Shown here in pieces: positions 1 through 7,025 of a DNA stretch of 26,305 nt (positions are counted from its first letter, which is position 1; each line of letters begins with the position of its first letter). This DNA is from DAXETY01 sp051155755 (GTDB taxonomy: Bacteria > Desulfobacterota > Desulfobacteria > Desulfobacterales > SG8-13), in contig DAXETY010000020.1 in the NCBI GenBank assembly GCA_051155755.1, positions 1 to 26,305 on the forward strand, given 5' to 3'. The translations under genes and the position numbers were made by a program. The notes beneath the pieces were generated by a model. It ran no database searches. It saw only the letters and a program-made list of their open reading frames with translations, and was not told the DNA's origin.

Positions 1-189
1 GCTATGAGCTATGAGCTATGAGCTATGAGCTATGAGCTATGAGCTATGAGCTATGAGCTATGAGCTATGCGCTATGCGCTATGCGCTATGAGCTATGCGC
101 TATGAGCTATGCGCTATGAGCTATGCGCTATGCGCTATGAGCTATGCGCTATGAGCTATGAGCTATGCGCTATGAGCTATGAGCTATGC
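1..189. repeat. Heptanucleotide tandem array, 27 copies of GCTATGA/GCTATGC
   Basis: The first 189 bases are an uninterrupted head-to-tail array of a 7-base unit and contain nothing else. The first nine units (1-63) are all GCTATGA; from unit 10 onward GCTATGA and GCTATGC alternate irregularly. The only variation is A/C at the seventh base. The array is cut by the left window edge, so its true length is unknown. Its right end enters the 3' end of the minus-strand gene at 177-608, supplying that gene's last three codons and its TAG stop. The perfect period and absence of spacers exclude CRISPR. Slipped-strand expansion is the likely origin. Confidence 0.97.
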
Positions 190-608
190 GCGGCCTGCAT
201 CAGTTCCGTTACGGAATCCAGCTGGTTGGGCTCCAGAGGCAGCCACTTCGGATGCATGGCCTTGTCTTCGTACCAGGTGAATTCAACTTTATCGTAGCGT
301 TCCGGGATGACATTGGCATTGTCCGGGCCATAGGTTTTCTCGGGGTAATACTCGACGAACAGCATTCGCTGGGGTTCGATTTGAAACCGCTGTGAAACCC
401 GGGTGGCGATGTGGCTGACACAGCTTTTTACCGACAACCGGCATTCGGGCGAATCGGCCGCGACGACCACATAGCGGCGCAGGTGCGCCAATTGCCTGGC
501 ATTCTCGCGCCCCCGGTCGAATATCCAGAGGTGACATCGGCCTGCGGCGAGCTGCAGCCGTCCGCCGAAACCCTCCCACTCGAACACGTCGTTGTAGATG
601 ACCTTCAT
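177..608 (-). CDS. Hypothetical protein, 143 aa, tail encoded by the heptamer array
   Basis: I do not recognise this protein and assign no function. It starts with MKVIYNDVFEWEGFGG and has a mixed, soluble composition rich in aromatic and charged residues, with three cysteines (in GRCHLW, PECRLS and KSCVSH). There is no signal peptide or membrane segment. The ATG at 606-608 is preceded by a GGGGAG-like ribosome site; the frame is open further upstream, but that part reads as arginine/proline-rich shadow of ridA. The gene lies 70 bases downstream of ridA on the same strand and is probably co-transcribed with it. Its last residues His-Ser-Ser and the stop codon (177-179) come from the heptamer repeat, so the present C-terminus was created or trimmed by the array. 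Confidence 0.7.
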   Translation of the reverse strand: MKVIYNDVFEWEGFGGRLQLAAGRCHLWIFDRGRENARQLAHLRRYVVVAADSPECRLSVKSCVSHIATRVSQRFQIEPQRMLFVEYYPEKTYGPDNANVIPERYDKVEFTWYEDKAMHPKWLPLEPNQLDSVTELMQAAHSS

Positions 609-678
609 CTTCTTGGCTCCCCGGAAATCACCTCGTAAATCGTTCGGTTGCCTGTACCGGTCCGCAACCCGAAGCACC

Positions 679-1068
679 TCATGCATCCGCCGTGTAGGCC
701 ATGCATTTGACCTCCACCAGGGCATCCTTCGGCAATCCGGCCACGCCGACCACCGCCCGGGCCGGTCGGTGATCGGAAAAAAACGTTTCGTAAACCTGGT
801 TGAATTCGGCGAACATTCCGATGTCGGTGAGAAACACCTCCACGGCGACCACCTGCTCGAGCCCGGCGCCCGCGGAAACGAGGATCTGCTGCAGATTCTG
901 CAGGGCCTGGCGAGCCTGGGACGCGAGGTCCGTGCCCACCAGCGCACCGCTTTCCGGGTCCAGGCCGAGCTGACCGCTGACGAACAGCCAGGGCCCGGCG
1001 CTTATTCCCTGGGAGTAGGGCCCGATGGCGGCCGGCGCGCTTTCGGTTTTAATGGGTTTCAGTGCCAT
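679..1068 (-). CDS. ridA: RidA family reactive imine/enamine deaminase
   Basis: A 129-residue protein of normal RidA/YjgF/UK114 length. The family hydrolyses reactive 2-aminoacrylate-type enamines and imines, released by PLP enzymes or flavin amino-acid oxidases, to 2-oxoacids and ammonia; it works as a cytosolic trimer. Visible hallmarks are the N-terminal APAAIGPYSQG (substrate-pocket Tyr), the FVSGQLGLDPESG strand, and the C-terminal block ARAVVGVAGLPKDALVEVKCMA, which includes the Arg that binds the substrate carboxylate and the terminal Glu-Val-Lys/Cys region. The start is ATG 1068, with AGGAGG eight bases upstream; the frame stays open upstream to about 1194, but that extension has no family similarity. 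It is divergent from the FAD oxidoreductase gene, which fits a pairing of imine producer and imine remover. Confidence 0.95.
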   Translation of the reverse strand: MALKPIKTESAPAAIGPYSQGISAGPWLFVSGQLGLDPESGALVGTDLASQARQALQNLQQILVSAGAGLEQVVAVEVFLTDIGMFAEFNQVYETFFSDHRPARAVVGVAGLPKDALVEVKCMAYTADA

Positions 1069-1206
1069 GACGACCTCCTTTGGTCCAATCCGATTTGGCC
1101 CTTCAAACCCTTCGATGGAGGGCTTTGTCCTTTGAACGGAACTCACGAACGGTTCTGTGTTGCACAACGTCTTGAAGAAATGGTAAATGCCCATCGCAAT
1201 CCGGGA

Positions 1207-1226
1207 CGCTTAAAATTTCATAAGCG
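1207..1226. promoter_or_regulatory. Inverted repeat overlapping the ridA -10, candidate operator
   Basis: CGCTTA (1207-1212) and TAAGCG (1221-1226) form a perfect 6-bp inverted repeat with an 8-base centre. The right arm covers most of the predicted ridA -10 (1217-1222). TAAGCGAT, which includes the right arm, recurs as a direct repeat at 1280-1287, nearer the oxidoreductase gene. This suggests one regulator acting on both divergent genes, by inference only. Confidence 0.3.
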
Positions 1227-1245
1227 ATGCGACTGAGATTGTCAA
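1217..1245 (-). promoter_or_regulatory. Sigma70-type promoter for ridA
   Basis: Read on the minus strand, this is TTGACA, 17 bases, TATGAA: a perfect -35 and a 4/6 -10 at ideal spacing. Transcription would start near 1210 and give a ~140-base leader before ridA. Confidence 0.55.
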
Positions 1246-1326
1246 ACACGAACCATGTGTTGAGCGCATTGCCCGCAAGTAAGCGATATTCGGTCAGTGC
1301 CGAATTTGCAAAGAAAGGTGACGGCC

Positions 1327-2493
1327 ATGAAACACTGGGATGTGGCAATCATCGGCGGCGGTATCATGGGATGCGCGACGGCCTATAATTTGTTGAAATG
1401 TGACGGCCGCCTGCAGGTGGTGGTGCTGGAGCCCGATCCGTCTTACAGTCGGGCTTCCACCGCCCTGTCCCTGAGCAACGTTCGCATCCAGTTCAGTTTG
1501 AAAGAAAACATCGAAATTTCCCGTTATGCCTTCGAAGTCCTGGAGAATTTCGAAACCGAAATGACCGTTGCGGACCGGGTCCCCCGGGTCGGCTTCCAGC
1601 GTGTTGGCAATCTGTTCCTGGTGGACGCCGCCGGACATACCGAGGCGGCAGCCGCCATGGAATTGCAGCGGTCACTGGGCTGCGAAGTCGAGTGGTGGTC
1701 GGTGGAACAGATCCGTCGCCGGTTTCCGCTGTACCGGCCCGAGGCGATGGTGGGCGCCACTTTCGGCGCCAGGGACGGTTATATCGATGCGCACGGTGTG
1801 CTGATGGGTTACCGGACCAAGGCGCGCAGCCTGGGGGTGGTGTTTCAGACCGAGGAGGCCGTGGCGGTGACCCATGGCGGCGGTCGGGTGACCGGTGTGA
1901 GGCTGGGATCCGGCGAACGGATCTCAGCCCATTCGGTGGTCAACTGTGCCGGAGCCTGGGCTGCCCGGGTGGCGAAGACGGCCGGTGTTCTGCTGCCGGT
2001 GGTGCCGGTCAAGCGCCAGGTGTTCGTGCTGGATACCGCCGTGAAACCCGACAGGCCGCTGCCGCTGACGGTGCTGCCCTCGGGGCTGTATTTCCGAACC
2101 GAGACCGGCGGGCACCTGCTGTTGGGAAAGTCGATGGACGAGGATGCGGTTGGAATCGATTTTTCCTGGGATGACAAACGGTTTCTGGAAATTTTGTGGC
2201 CGGAGTTGGCCGAATTCGTGCCCGCTTTCGACACCGCCAAACTGATTCGCGGGTGGGCCGGTCTGTACGCCGTCAACACCCTGGACGGCAATGCCATTTT
2301 GGGCGAATGGCCCGAACTGCATGGTTTTTTTCTGGCCAACGGGTTTTCCGGGCACGGCCTGCAGCAGGCACCGGCCGTGGGGCGTTATATCGCCGAATGC
2401 ATCACCGGCCGCGCGCCGGCGATGGATCTGTCCATTTTCGACCCCCGGCGCATTTTGGAAAACCGGCCGCTTTCCGAATCGGGCCTGGTGTAG
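1327..2493 (+). CDS. DAO-type FAD-dependent oxidoreductase (sarcosine/glycine oxidase or FOXRED1-like)
   Basis: A 388-residue flavoenzyme of the D-amino-acid oxidase superfamily, whose members oxidise primary or secondary amines and amino acids to imines. Residues 5-16 (DVAIIGGGIMGC) form the Rossmann GxGxxG loop that binds the FAD ADP moiety. The following STALSLSNVRIQFSLKENI resembles the region after the FAD strand in FOXRED1/sarcosine-oxidase-like proteins. HSVVNCAGAWA is the second FAD-binding strand, and the C-terminal GFSGHGLQQAPAVGRYIAE is the closing FAD motif. There is no signal peptide, so it should be cytosolic. ATG 1327 is chosen because AAGGTG lies six bases upstream; an in-frame GTG at 1297 lacks a ribosome site. 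It is followed after 61 bases by the M24-like gene. The substrate cannot be read from sequence; proline derivatives, sarcosine and D-amino acids are all possible. Confidence 0.88.
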   Translation: MKHWDVAIIGGGIMGCATAYNLLKCDGRLQVVVLEPDPSYSRASTALSLSNVRIQFSLKENIEISRYAFEVLENFETEMTVADRVPRVGFQRVGNLFLVDAAGHTEAAAAMELQRSLGCEVEWWSVEQIRRRFPLYRPEAMVGATFGARDGYIDAHGVLMGYRTKARSLGVVFQTEEAVAVTHGGGRVTGVRLGSGERISAHSVVNCAGAWAARVAKTAGVLLPVVPVKRQVFVLDTAVKPDRPLPLTVLPSGLYFRTETGGHLLLGKSMDEDAVGIDFSWDDKRFLEILWPELAEFVPAFDTAKLIRGWAGLYAVNTLDGNAILGEWPELHGFFLANGFSGHGLQQAPAVGRYIAECITGRAPAMDLSIFDPRRILENRPLSESGLV

Positions 2494-2554
2494 CATGCCC
2501 AACCCTGAATCCAAAGTTTGACATCGTTTGATTTTGCCGAGGAGGAAACCGCAC

Positions 2555-3706
2555 ATGGCACTGCACTTTACCGAGGAAGAATTCGCCGAGCGACAGCGGC
2601 GTGCCATTGCCGCAATGGAAGCACGCGGTTTGGACGGCCTGCTGATGTTTCGCCAGGAGAGCATGTACTACCTGACCGGTTATGACAGCTTCGGCTACGT
2701 TTTTTTTCAGTGCCTGTTCCTGGGGCGCGACGGCAGGCTGATGCTGCTGACACGGGCGCCGGACCTGCGGCAGGCCCGACACACTTCGCTGATCGAAGAC
2801 ATCCGTATCTGGAAAGACGCCCCGGATGCCCGTCCGGCATTCGAGCTGCGCGGGTTCCTGGAGGAATTCGGCTGCCGTGGGCGGCGGCTGGGCGTGGAAT
2901 ACGACGCTTATGGGCTTACCGCCGCCAACGGTAAGCAGCTGGATGCAGCTCTGCAGGAGGTTTGCACCTTGGTGGATGCCTCCGACCTGGTCAGCCGGCT
3001 GCGGGTGGTCAAAAGCGCTCGGGAACTGGCCTATGTGCAGCAGGCTGCCGAACTGGCCGACCGGGCCCTGGACGAGGCCCATCGCCTGGCCGCCCCGGGC
3101 GTCGACGAGGGTGAGATTCTGGCCGCCATGCAGGCGGCGATCTTTGCCGGCGGGGGCGATTATCCCGCCAACGAGTTTATCATCGGTTCCGGGCGCGATG
3201 CCCTGTTGTGCCGGTACAAAGCCGGCCGCAGGCAACTCCGTGACGTCGACCAGCTGACCCTGGAATGGGCCGGCGCCTTCCGGCACTATCATGCGGCCCT
3301 GATGCGGACCATTCCGGTGGGCAAGGTGCCCCGGCGGCAGGGCGACATGCACGCCGTCGCCCTGGAGGCCATGGCCGCCTGCGAAGCGGCCTTGCAGCCG
3401 GGAAGACCCGTAGGCGAGGTGTTCGACGCCTACGCGCGCGTCTGCGACGAGGCCGGGATGAACGCACATCGTTTGAACGCCACCGGCTACAGCCTGGGCG
3501 CGACCTTTGCCCCCAACTGGATGGACTGGCCCATGCTCTACAGCGGAAACCCCGTTCCGGCCGAACCGAACATGGTGTTCTTTCTGCATATGATTCTGAT
3601 GGACAGCGACGCCGGCTATGCCATGTGCTTCGGGCACACGGTGGTGGTTACCGAAAACGGCTGCCGGCCGCTGTCCGGGCGTTCTCTGGAGCTGGTGACT
3701 CGGTGA
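2555..3706 (+). CDS. M24 / creatinase-fold hydrolase-like protein lacking canonical metal ligands
   Basis: A 383-residue protein with the two-domain layout of the Xaa-Pro aminopeptidase / creatinase / ectoine hydrolase group. The N-terminal creatinase-type domain contains ESMYYLTGYDSFGYV; the C-terminal pita-bread domain starts near residue 165 (RLRVVKSARELAYVQQAAEL). In metallo members five ligands (D, D, H, E, E) bind two metals. By eye, the corresponding places here read LEWAG (Asp to Glu), HAALMRT (Asp to Ala), TGYSLGAT (His to Tyr) and CFGHTVVVTENG (last Glu to Gly), so a dinuclear metal centre looks unlikely. Creatinase itself is a metal-free member, so activity is not excluded. ATG 2555 follows GAGGAGG by nine bases. 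Position between an amine oxidase and an exporter-type permease suggests a role with small amino or imino compounds rather than protein turnover. Confidence 0.8.
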   Translation: MALHFTEEEFAERQRRAIAAMEARGLDGLLMFRQESMYYLTGYDSFGYVFFQCLFLGRDGRLMLLTRAPDLRQARHTSLIEDIRIWKDAPDARPAFELRGFLEEFGCRGRRLGVEYDAYGLTAANGKQLDAALQEVCTLVDASDLVSRLRVVKSARELAYVQQAAELADRALDEAHRLAAPGVDEGEILAAMQAAIFAGGGDYPANEFIIGSGRDALLCRYKAGRRQLRDVDQLTLEWAGAFRHYHAALMRTIPVGKVPRRQGDMHAVALEAMAACEAALQPGRPVGEVFDAYARVCDEAGMNAHRLNATGYSLGATFAPNWMDWPMLYSGNPVPAEPNMVFFLHMILMDSDAGYAMCFGHTVVVTENGCRPLSGRSLELVTR

Positions 3707-3734
3707 CGCTTCCCTGAACGGAGACGATTGCGCG

Positions 3735-4631
3735 TTGAAATCGATACAAAACACCGCTTCGGTTCGAGGCGCCTGGATGGTAACCGCCGGGGCGGTGCTG
3801 ATCAGTTTTTCGGCCGTATTCGTGAAACTGGCCCACGTCAGTGCGACCATGGCCGGTTTTTATCGAACCCTGTTCGGCGGGGTCGTGCTGCTGGCGATTG
3901 CATGGTATCGCGGGCGCCGGATCTGGAAGGGATCGCGCTATTTCAACCTCGCCCTGCTGTGTGCGGTGTTGTTTGCCCTGGACCTGTACTTCTGGCATCG
4001 CAGCATCTACTTCGTGGGCCCGGGGCTGGCGACCATTCTGGCCAATTTCCAGGTTTTCGTTCTGGCCCTTTTCGGGGTCCTGGTCCTAAAAGAGCAGCTG
4101 GGTCCACGGATGCTGATCGCGATTCCGCTGGCCCTGTTCGGCCTGTTTTTGCTGGCCGGTGTGCGCTGGCATACCCTGGCCTCGGCCTACAAGTGGGGCC
4201 TGCTGCTGGGCATTACGGCGGCCGGCTGTTATGCCGGGTACATTCTTGCGCTGCGGCGGCTGCAGTCCCTGCCGGATACGCCGGCTTCGGTTTCCAACCT
4301 GGCGATCGTATCCTTCGGCACCGCATTGCTGCTGGGTGTTTACGGCTGGCACCGGGGTGAGAGCTTTGTCATTCCGGACCTGCAGAGCGTCGTGTGCCTG
4401 GTTTCTTATGGTATCGTCAGCCAGGGGATCGGGTGGATTCTAATCACCGGCGGGCTGCCCCACATCCGGCCGTCTTTGGCCGGTCTGCTGCTCCTGCTGC
4501 AGCCGTCGCTGTCGTTTACCTGGGACATCCTTTTTTTCCAGCGTCCGACGGACCTGTTCGCAGCCATCGGCGCAGTTCTTACCTTAGCCGCCATCTATTT
4601 GGGCAGTACGGGCCGGTCGCATAAAAGCTAA
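3735..4631 (+). CDS. EamA/DMT-superfamily inner-membrane permease
   Basis: A 298-residue protein of the drug/metabolite transporter (EamA, RhaT-like) family, which exports amino acids or other metabolites through the inner membrane. About ten hydrophobic helices are visible in two homologous halves. The first half starts AWMVTAGAVLISFSAVFVKL and carries the GFYRTLFGG motif after TM2 and LGPRMLIAIPLALFGLFLL; the second half ends with AGLLLLLQPSLSFTWDILFF and AAIGAVLTLAAIYLG. Translation appears to start at TTG 3735, with GGAGA ten bases upstream; no suitable ATG lies nearby. It is 28 bases downstream of the M24-like gene and probably in one operon with it and the FAD oxidoreductase. Substrate unknown. 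Confidence 0.88.
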   Translation: MKSIQNTASVRGAWMVTAGAVLISFSAVFVKLAHVSATMAGFYRTLFGGVVLLAIAWYRGRRIWKGSRYFNLALLCAVLFALDLYFWHRSIYFVGPGLATILANFQVFVLALFGVLVLKEQLGPRMLIAIPLALFGLFLLAGVRWHTLASAYKWGLLLGITAAGCYAGYILALRRLQSLPDTPASVSNLAIVSFGTALLLGVYGWHRGESFVIPDLQSVVCLVSYGIVSQGIGWILITGGLPHIRPSLAGLLLLLQPSLSFTWDILFFQRPTDLFAAIGAVLTLAAIYLGSTGRSHKS

Positions 4632-4691
4632 TATGCATTTTTGTTGAAGAATTTCGGACATATTCACCCGCACCCCCGTCTGATTTAGCTG

Positions 4692-4720
4692 TTGACAACT
4701 TCCGGTATCAACGATATAGC
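4692..4720 (+). promoter_or_regulatory. Sigma70-type promoter for liv operon 1
   Basis: TTGACA (4692-4697), a 17-base spacer, then TATAGC (4715-4720): a perfect -35 and a 4/6 -10. It lies in the 248-base gap (4632-4879) before livG1. Little else is seen there, apart from complementary CACCCGC/GCGGGTG segments on either side of the promoter. Confidence 0.6.
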
Positions 4721-4879
4721 CTGTTGGCTGTTGTGCTGGCGGGTGCGGATCGGCACTGGGGTTCATGCGATTTTCGATTGTTCGCGTCCCATCCTGCCGA
4801 AGACACCGCGATCTTACAAAAACCGCAGGTTCGAATGTTTCCCGGATCGACTGCGTTTCGCAGCGGCGGATGGATGCGC

Positions 4880-5647
4880 ATGGCTGAACTGGAGCTTAAG
4901 GGGATCAGCAAAAGTTTCGGTGGCTTGAAAGCGATCGACAATCTGGATCTGCAGCTTCGGCCCGGAGAGATTCTGGGGCTCATCGGCCCCAACGGTGCCG
5001 GGAAGACAACCGTCTTTAACATCATCACCGGCGTCTATCACCCGAATCGGGGATCGGTCTCCTACAACGGTCAAAAAATCCACAAGCGATCCCCCCATCA
5101 AATCGTCGAACATGGAATCGCCCGCACATTCCAGAATGTGCGGTTGTTCAAGGCCATGACCGCGCTGGAAAATGTGCTGGCCGGTTTGCATTGCCGCACC
5201 GAAGCGGGATTTGTCGGTGCCATATTGCGAGCGCCTTCACAGGTTCACGAAGAAAAACAAAGCCGTGAAAAAGCGCTGGAGATCCTCGAATATTTAAAAC
5301 TTTCCGAGGTTCGCGACGAGCCGGCCGGCAACCTTTCCTACGGATATCAGCGACGGCTTGAAATCGCCCGGGCCCTGGCCACCAACCCGGGCACCCTGCT
5401 GCTCGACGAGCCGGCAGCCGGCATGAATCCTCAGGAATCTCGGCGGTTGATGAACCTGATCGATTCGATTCTGCAGCGGGGCATCAACATCCTGCTGGTG
5501 GAACACGATATGCGGGTGATCATGGGTATTTGCCACCGCATTGTCGTGCTCGATTACGGTGTCAAGATTGCCGAAGGCTCTCCGGAGCAAATCCGGAAAG
5601 ATCCCAAGGTGATTGAAGCCTACCTCGGAGGGGAGGCGGTAAACTGA
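4880..5647 (+). CDS. livG: Branched-chain/amino-acid ABC transporter ATPase LivG (system 1)
   Basis: A 255-residue ATPase of typical LivG length that powers import through the LivH-LivM permease from the cytoplasmic face. Motifs in order: Walker A GPNGAGKT (36-43), Q-loop in ARTFQN (Gln85), signature LSYGYQRRLEIARAL (152-166), Walker B LLLDEPAAG (173-181), H-loop EHDM (His209), and the LivG C-terminal KVIEAYLGG. ATG 4880 is preferred because homologous sequence begins there; another ATG lies two codons upstream, and the ribosome site (GGCGGA) is weak. It is the first gene of its operon, before the binding protein, which is unusual compared with the K-H-M-G-F order of system 2. Walker A to Q-loop spacing is normal, making it an internal control for the enlarged LivG at 24229. 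Confidence 0.96.
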   Translation: MAELELKGISKSFGGLKAIDNLDLQLRPGEILGLIGPNGAGKTTVFNIITGVYHPNRGSVSYNGQKIHKRSPHQIVEHGIARTFQNVRLFKAMTALENVLAGLHCRTEAGFVGAILRAPSQVHEEKQSREKALEILEYLKLSEVRDEPAGNLSYGYQRRLEIARALATNPGTLLLDEPAAGMNPQESRRLMNLIDSILQRGINILLVEHDMRVIMGICHRIVVLDYGVKIAEGSPEQIRKDPKVIEAYLGGEAVN

Positions 5648-5681
5648 ATCTGTATTCACTGTGAAAAGGAGGAGACGTTTC

Positions 5682-6791
5682 ATGAAAAGAACCCAAAAGT
5701 GGATCATTGCGGCGCTCGTTCTGGGCCTGATGCTGGCTCCCTGTGCAGCCATGGCCAAAACCCTGAAAATCGGCTCCATGAGTCCGCTCACCGGGCCCTA
5801 TGCGGCCGACGGCAACGATATCCGGCAAGGGGTGGAAACCGCCATCGCCATGTGGGAAGCCAAGGGCGGGGTACCCGGTTACGACAAGATCGAGTACCAT
5901 CCCCAGGATTCGGCCTGCGACGGCAAGCAGGCCGTTTCGGCGGCCAACAAGCTGGTCAACCTCGGTGTGGCCGGGGTCGTGGGGGCTTACTGCTCCTCGG
6001 CCACCATTCCGGCTTCCGACGTGCTCAACGAGGCCCGGGTGGTGATGCTGACCCCGGCTTCCACCAATGAAAAAGTGACCGAGCGCGGCTACAAATACAT
6101 GTTCCGGGTCTGCGGCCGCGACGACGACCAGTCCAAGGCGGCAGCCGATTTTCTGATCAACGAACTGAAAATCGAAACCATTGCCATCGTCGACGACAAG
6201 ACCACTTACACCCAGGGACTGGCGGACAATCTGGAGAAATCCCTGGGCGACAAGGTCAAGGTGGTGGCGCGCGAACACATCAACCAGGGCGACAAGGATT
6301 TTTCCGGCATTCTGACCAAAATCCGGGCCGCCGATCCGGACGTGCTGTACATGAGCCTTTACAACCCGGAAGGCAACCTGATGGCCATCCAGGCCAAGCG
6401 CCTGGGGCTGAAAGCCACCCTGATGTCCGAAGATGCGGTCTACCACCCCAACTATCTGAAAATCGCCAAGGAAGCCGGTGAAGGCACCTATTTTACATTC
6501 GGCCAGCCACCTTCCGAGGACATTCCGGAAGTCAAGGCCTTTATGGATGCCTACACTGAAAAATACGGGCAACCGGGTTCCTATTCTTCCTATGCTTACG
6601 ATGCCGCCAACATTCTGCTGTCGGCCATCGCCAAAGTCGGCGCGGAAGACCCCGACAAGCTGGCCGAAGCCATTCGGGCCTCCGACATGCAGGGAGCATC
6701 CAAGCACATCACCTTCGACCACAAGGGCGACAGCGGGTCCACCTACAAGGTCCTGGTGGTCAAAGACGGTGCGTTCGTTCCCTACGAGTAA
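5682..6791 (+). CDS. livK: Periplasmic amino-acid-binding protein, Leu/Ile/Val type (system 1)
   Basis: A 369-residue substrate-binding protein (Peripla_BP_6 / ANF-receptor fold) that delivers amino acid to LivHM. Residues 1-25 form a type I signal peptide ending APCAAMA, before KTLKIGSM; the Pro next to Cys21 argues against a lipobox. Cys79 (DSACDGKQA) and Cys104 (AYCSSAT) have the same 25-residue spacing as the LivJ/LivK disulfide, and TIPASDVLNEA and TPASTNEK continue that strongly LivJ-like block. The second lobe carries YSSYAYDAANILLSAI. ATG 5682 is preceded by AAAGGAGGAG. It lies 34 bases after livG and is followed by a strong hairpin, a usual arrangement that keeps the binding protein in excess of the membrane parts. 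The ligand specificity could be broader than branched-chain amino acids. Confidence 0.96.
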   Translation: MKRTQKWIIAALVLGLMLAPCAAMAKTLKIGSMSPLTGPYAADGNDIRQGVETAIAMWEAKGGVPGYDKIEYHPQDSACDGKQAVSAANKLVNLGVAGVVGAYCSSATIPASDVLNEARVVMLTPASTNEKVTERGYKYMFRVCGRDDDQSKAAADFLINELKIETIAIVDDKTTYTQGLADNLEKSLGDKVKVVAREHINQGDKDFSGILTKIRAADPDVLYMSLYNPEGNLMAIQAKRLGLKATLMSEDAVYHPNYLKIAKEAGEGTYFTFGQPPSEDIPEVKAFMDAYTEKYGQPGSYSSYAYDAANILLSAIAKVGAEDPDKLAEAIRASDMQGASKHITFDHKGDSGSTYKVLVVKDGAFVPYE

Positions 6792-6820
6792 TCCAAATAC
6801 GTAAACCCGTGTTGACAAGC

Positions 6821-6855
6821 AAGCCGGCCCGTCCGTCCATCGGACGGGCCGGCTT
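6821..6855 (+). terminator. 15-bp perfect hairpin after livK1, probable attenuator
   Basis: AAGCCGGCCCGTCCG (6821-6835) and its exact complement (6841-6855) enclose the 5-base loop TCCAT. The stem is very GC-rich but no U-tract follows, so it may act as an mRNA 3' stabiliser or processing barrier rather than a full terminator. It separates livK1 from livH1, which follows after a 234-base leader. Confidence 0.75.
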
Positions 6856-7025
6856 CTCCGGTCTGCACCGTCTGCGACTGTGTACGCTTGAGAAGAGTGG
6901 TCGACGGAAAGGCCGCAAAGCCGGTTTTCCAAGCGCCCGCATTTGAGCGCTGCGCGGGGAACGATCCCGCCGCCAAACGAGGCAAAAGCGGCCGTTTGCC
7001 AAGACCATTTCGAGGAGCGCCCCGA

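Noticed and set aside
1..189. CRISPR array
   Set aside because: Seven-base units with no spacers and no cas genes.
109..297. Plus-strand frame coding a YELCA-type repeat peptide
   Set aside because: It is the translation of the heptamer array followed by antisense of the 177-608 gene; no ribosome site.
1069..1194. 42-residue N-terminal extension of RidA
   Set aside because: It has no family similarity, and ATG 1068 has a proper AGGAGG.
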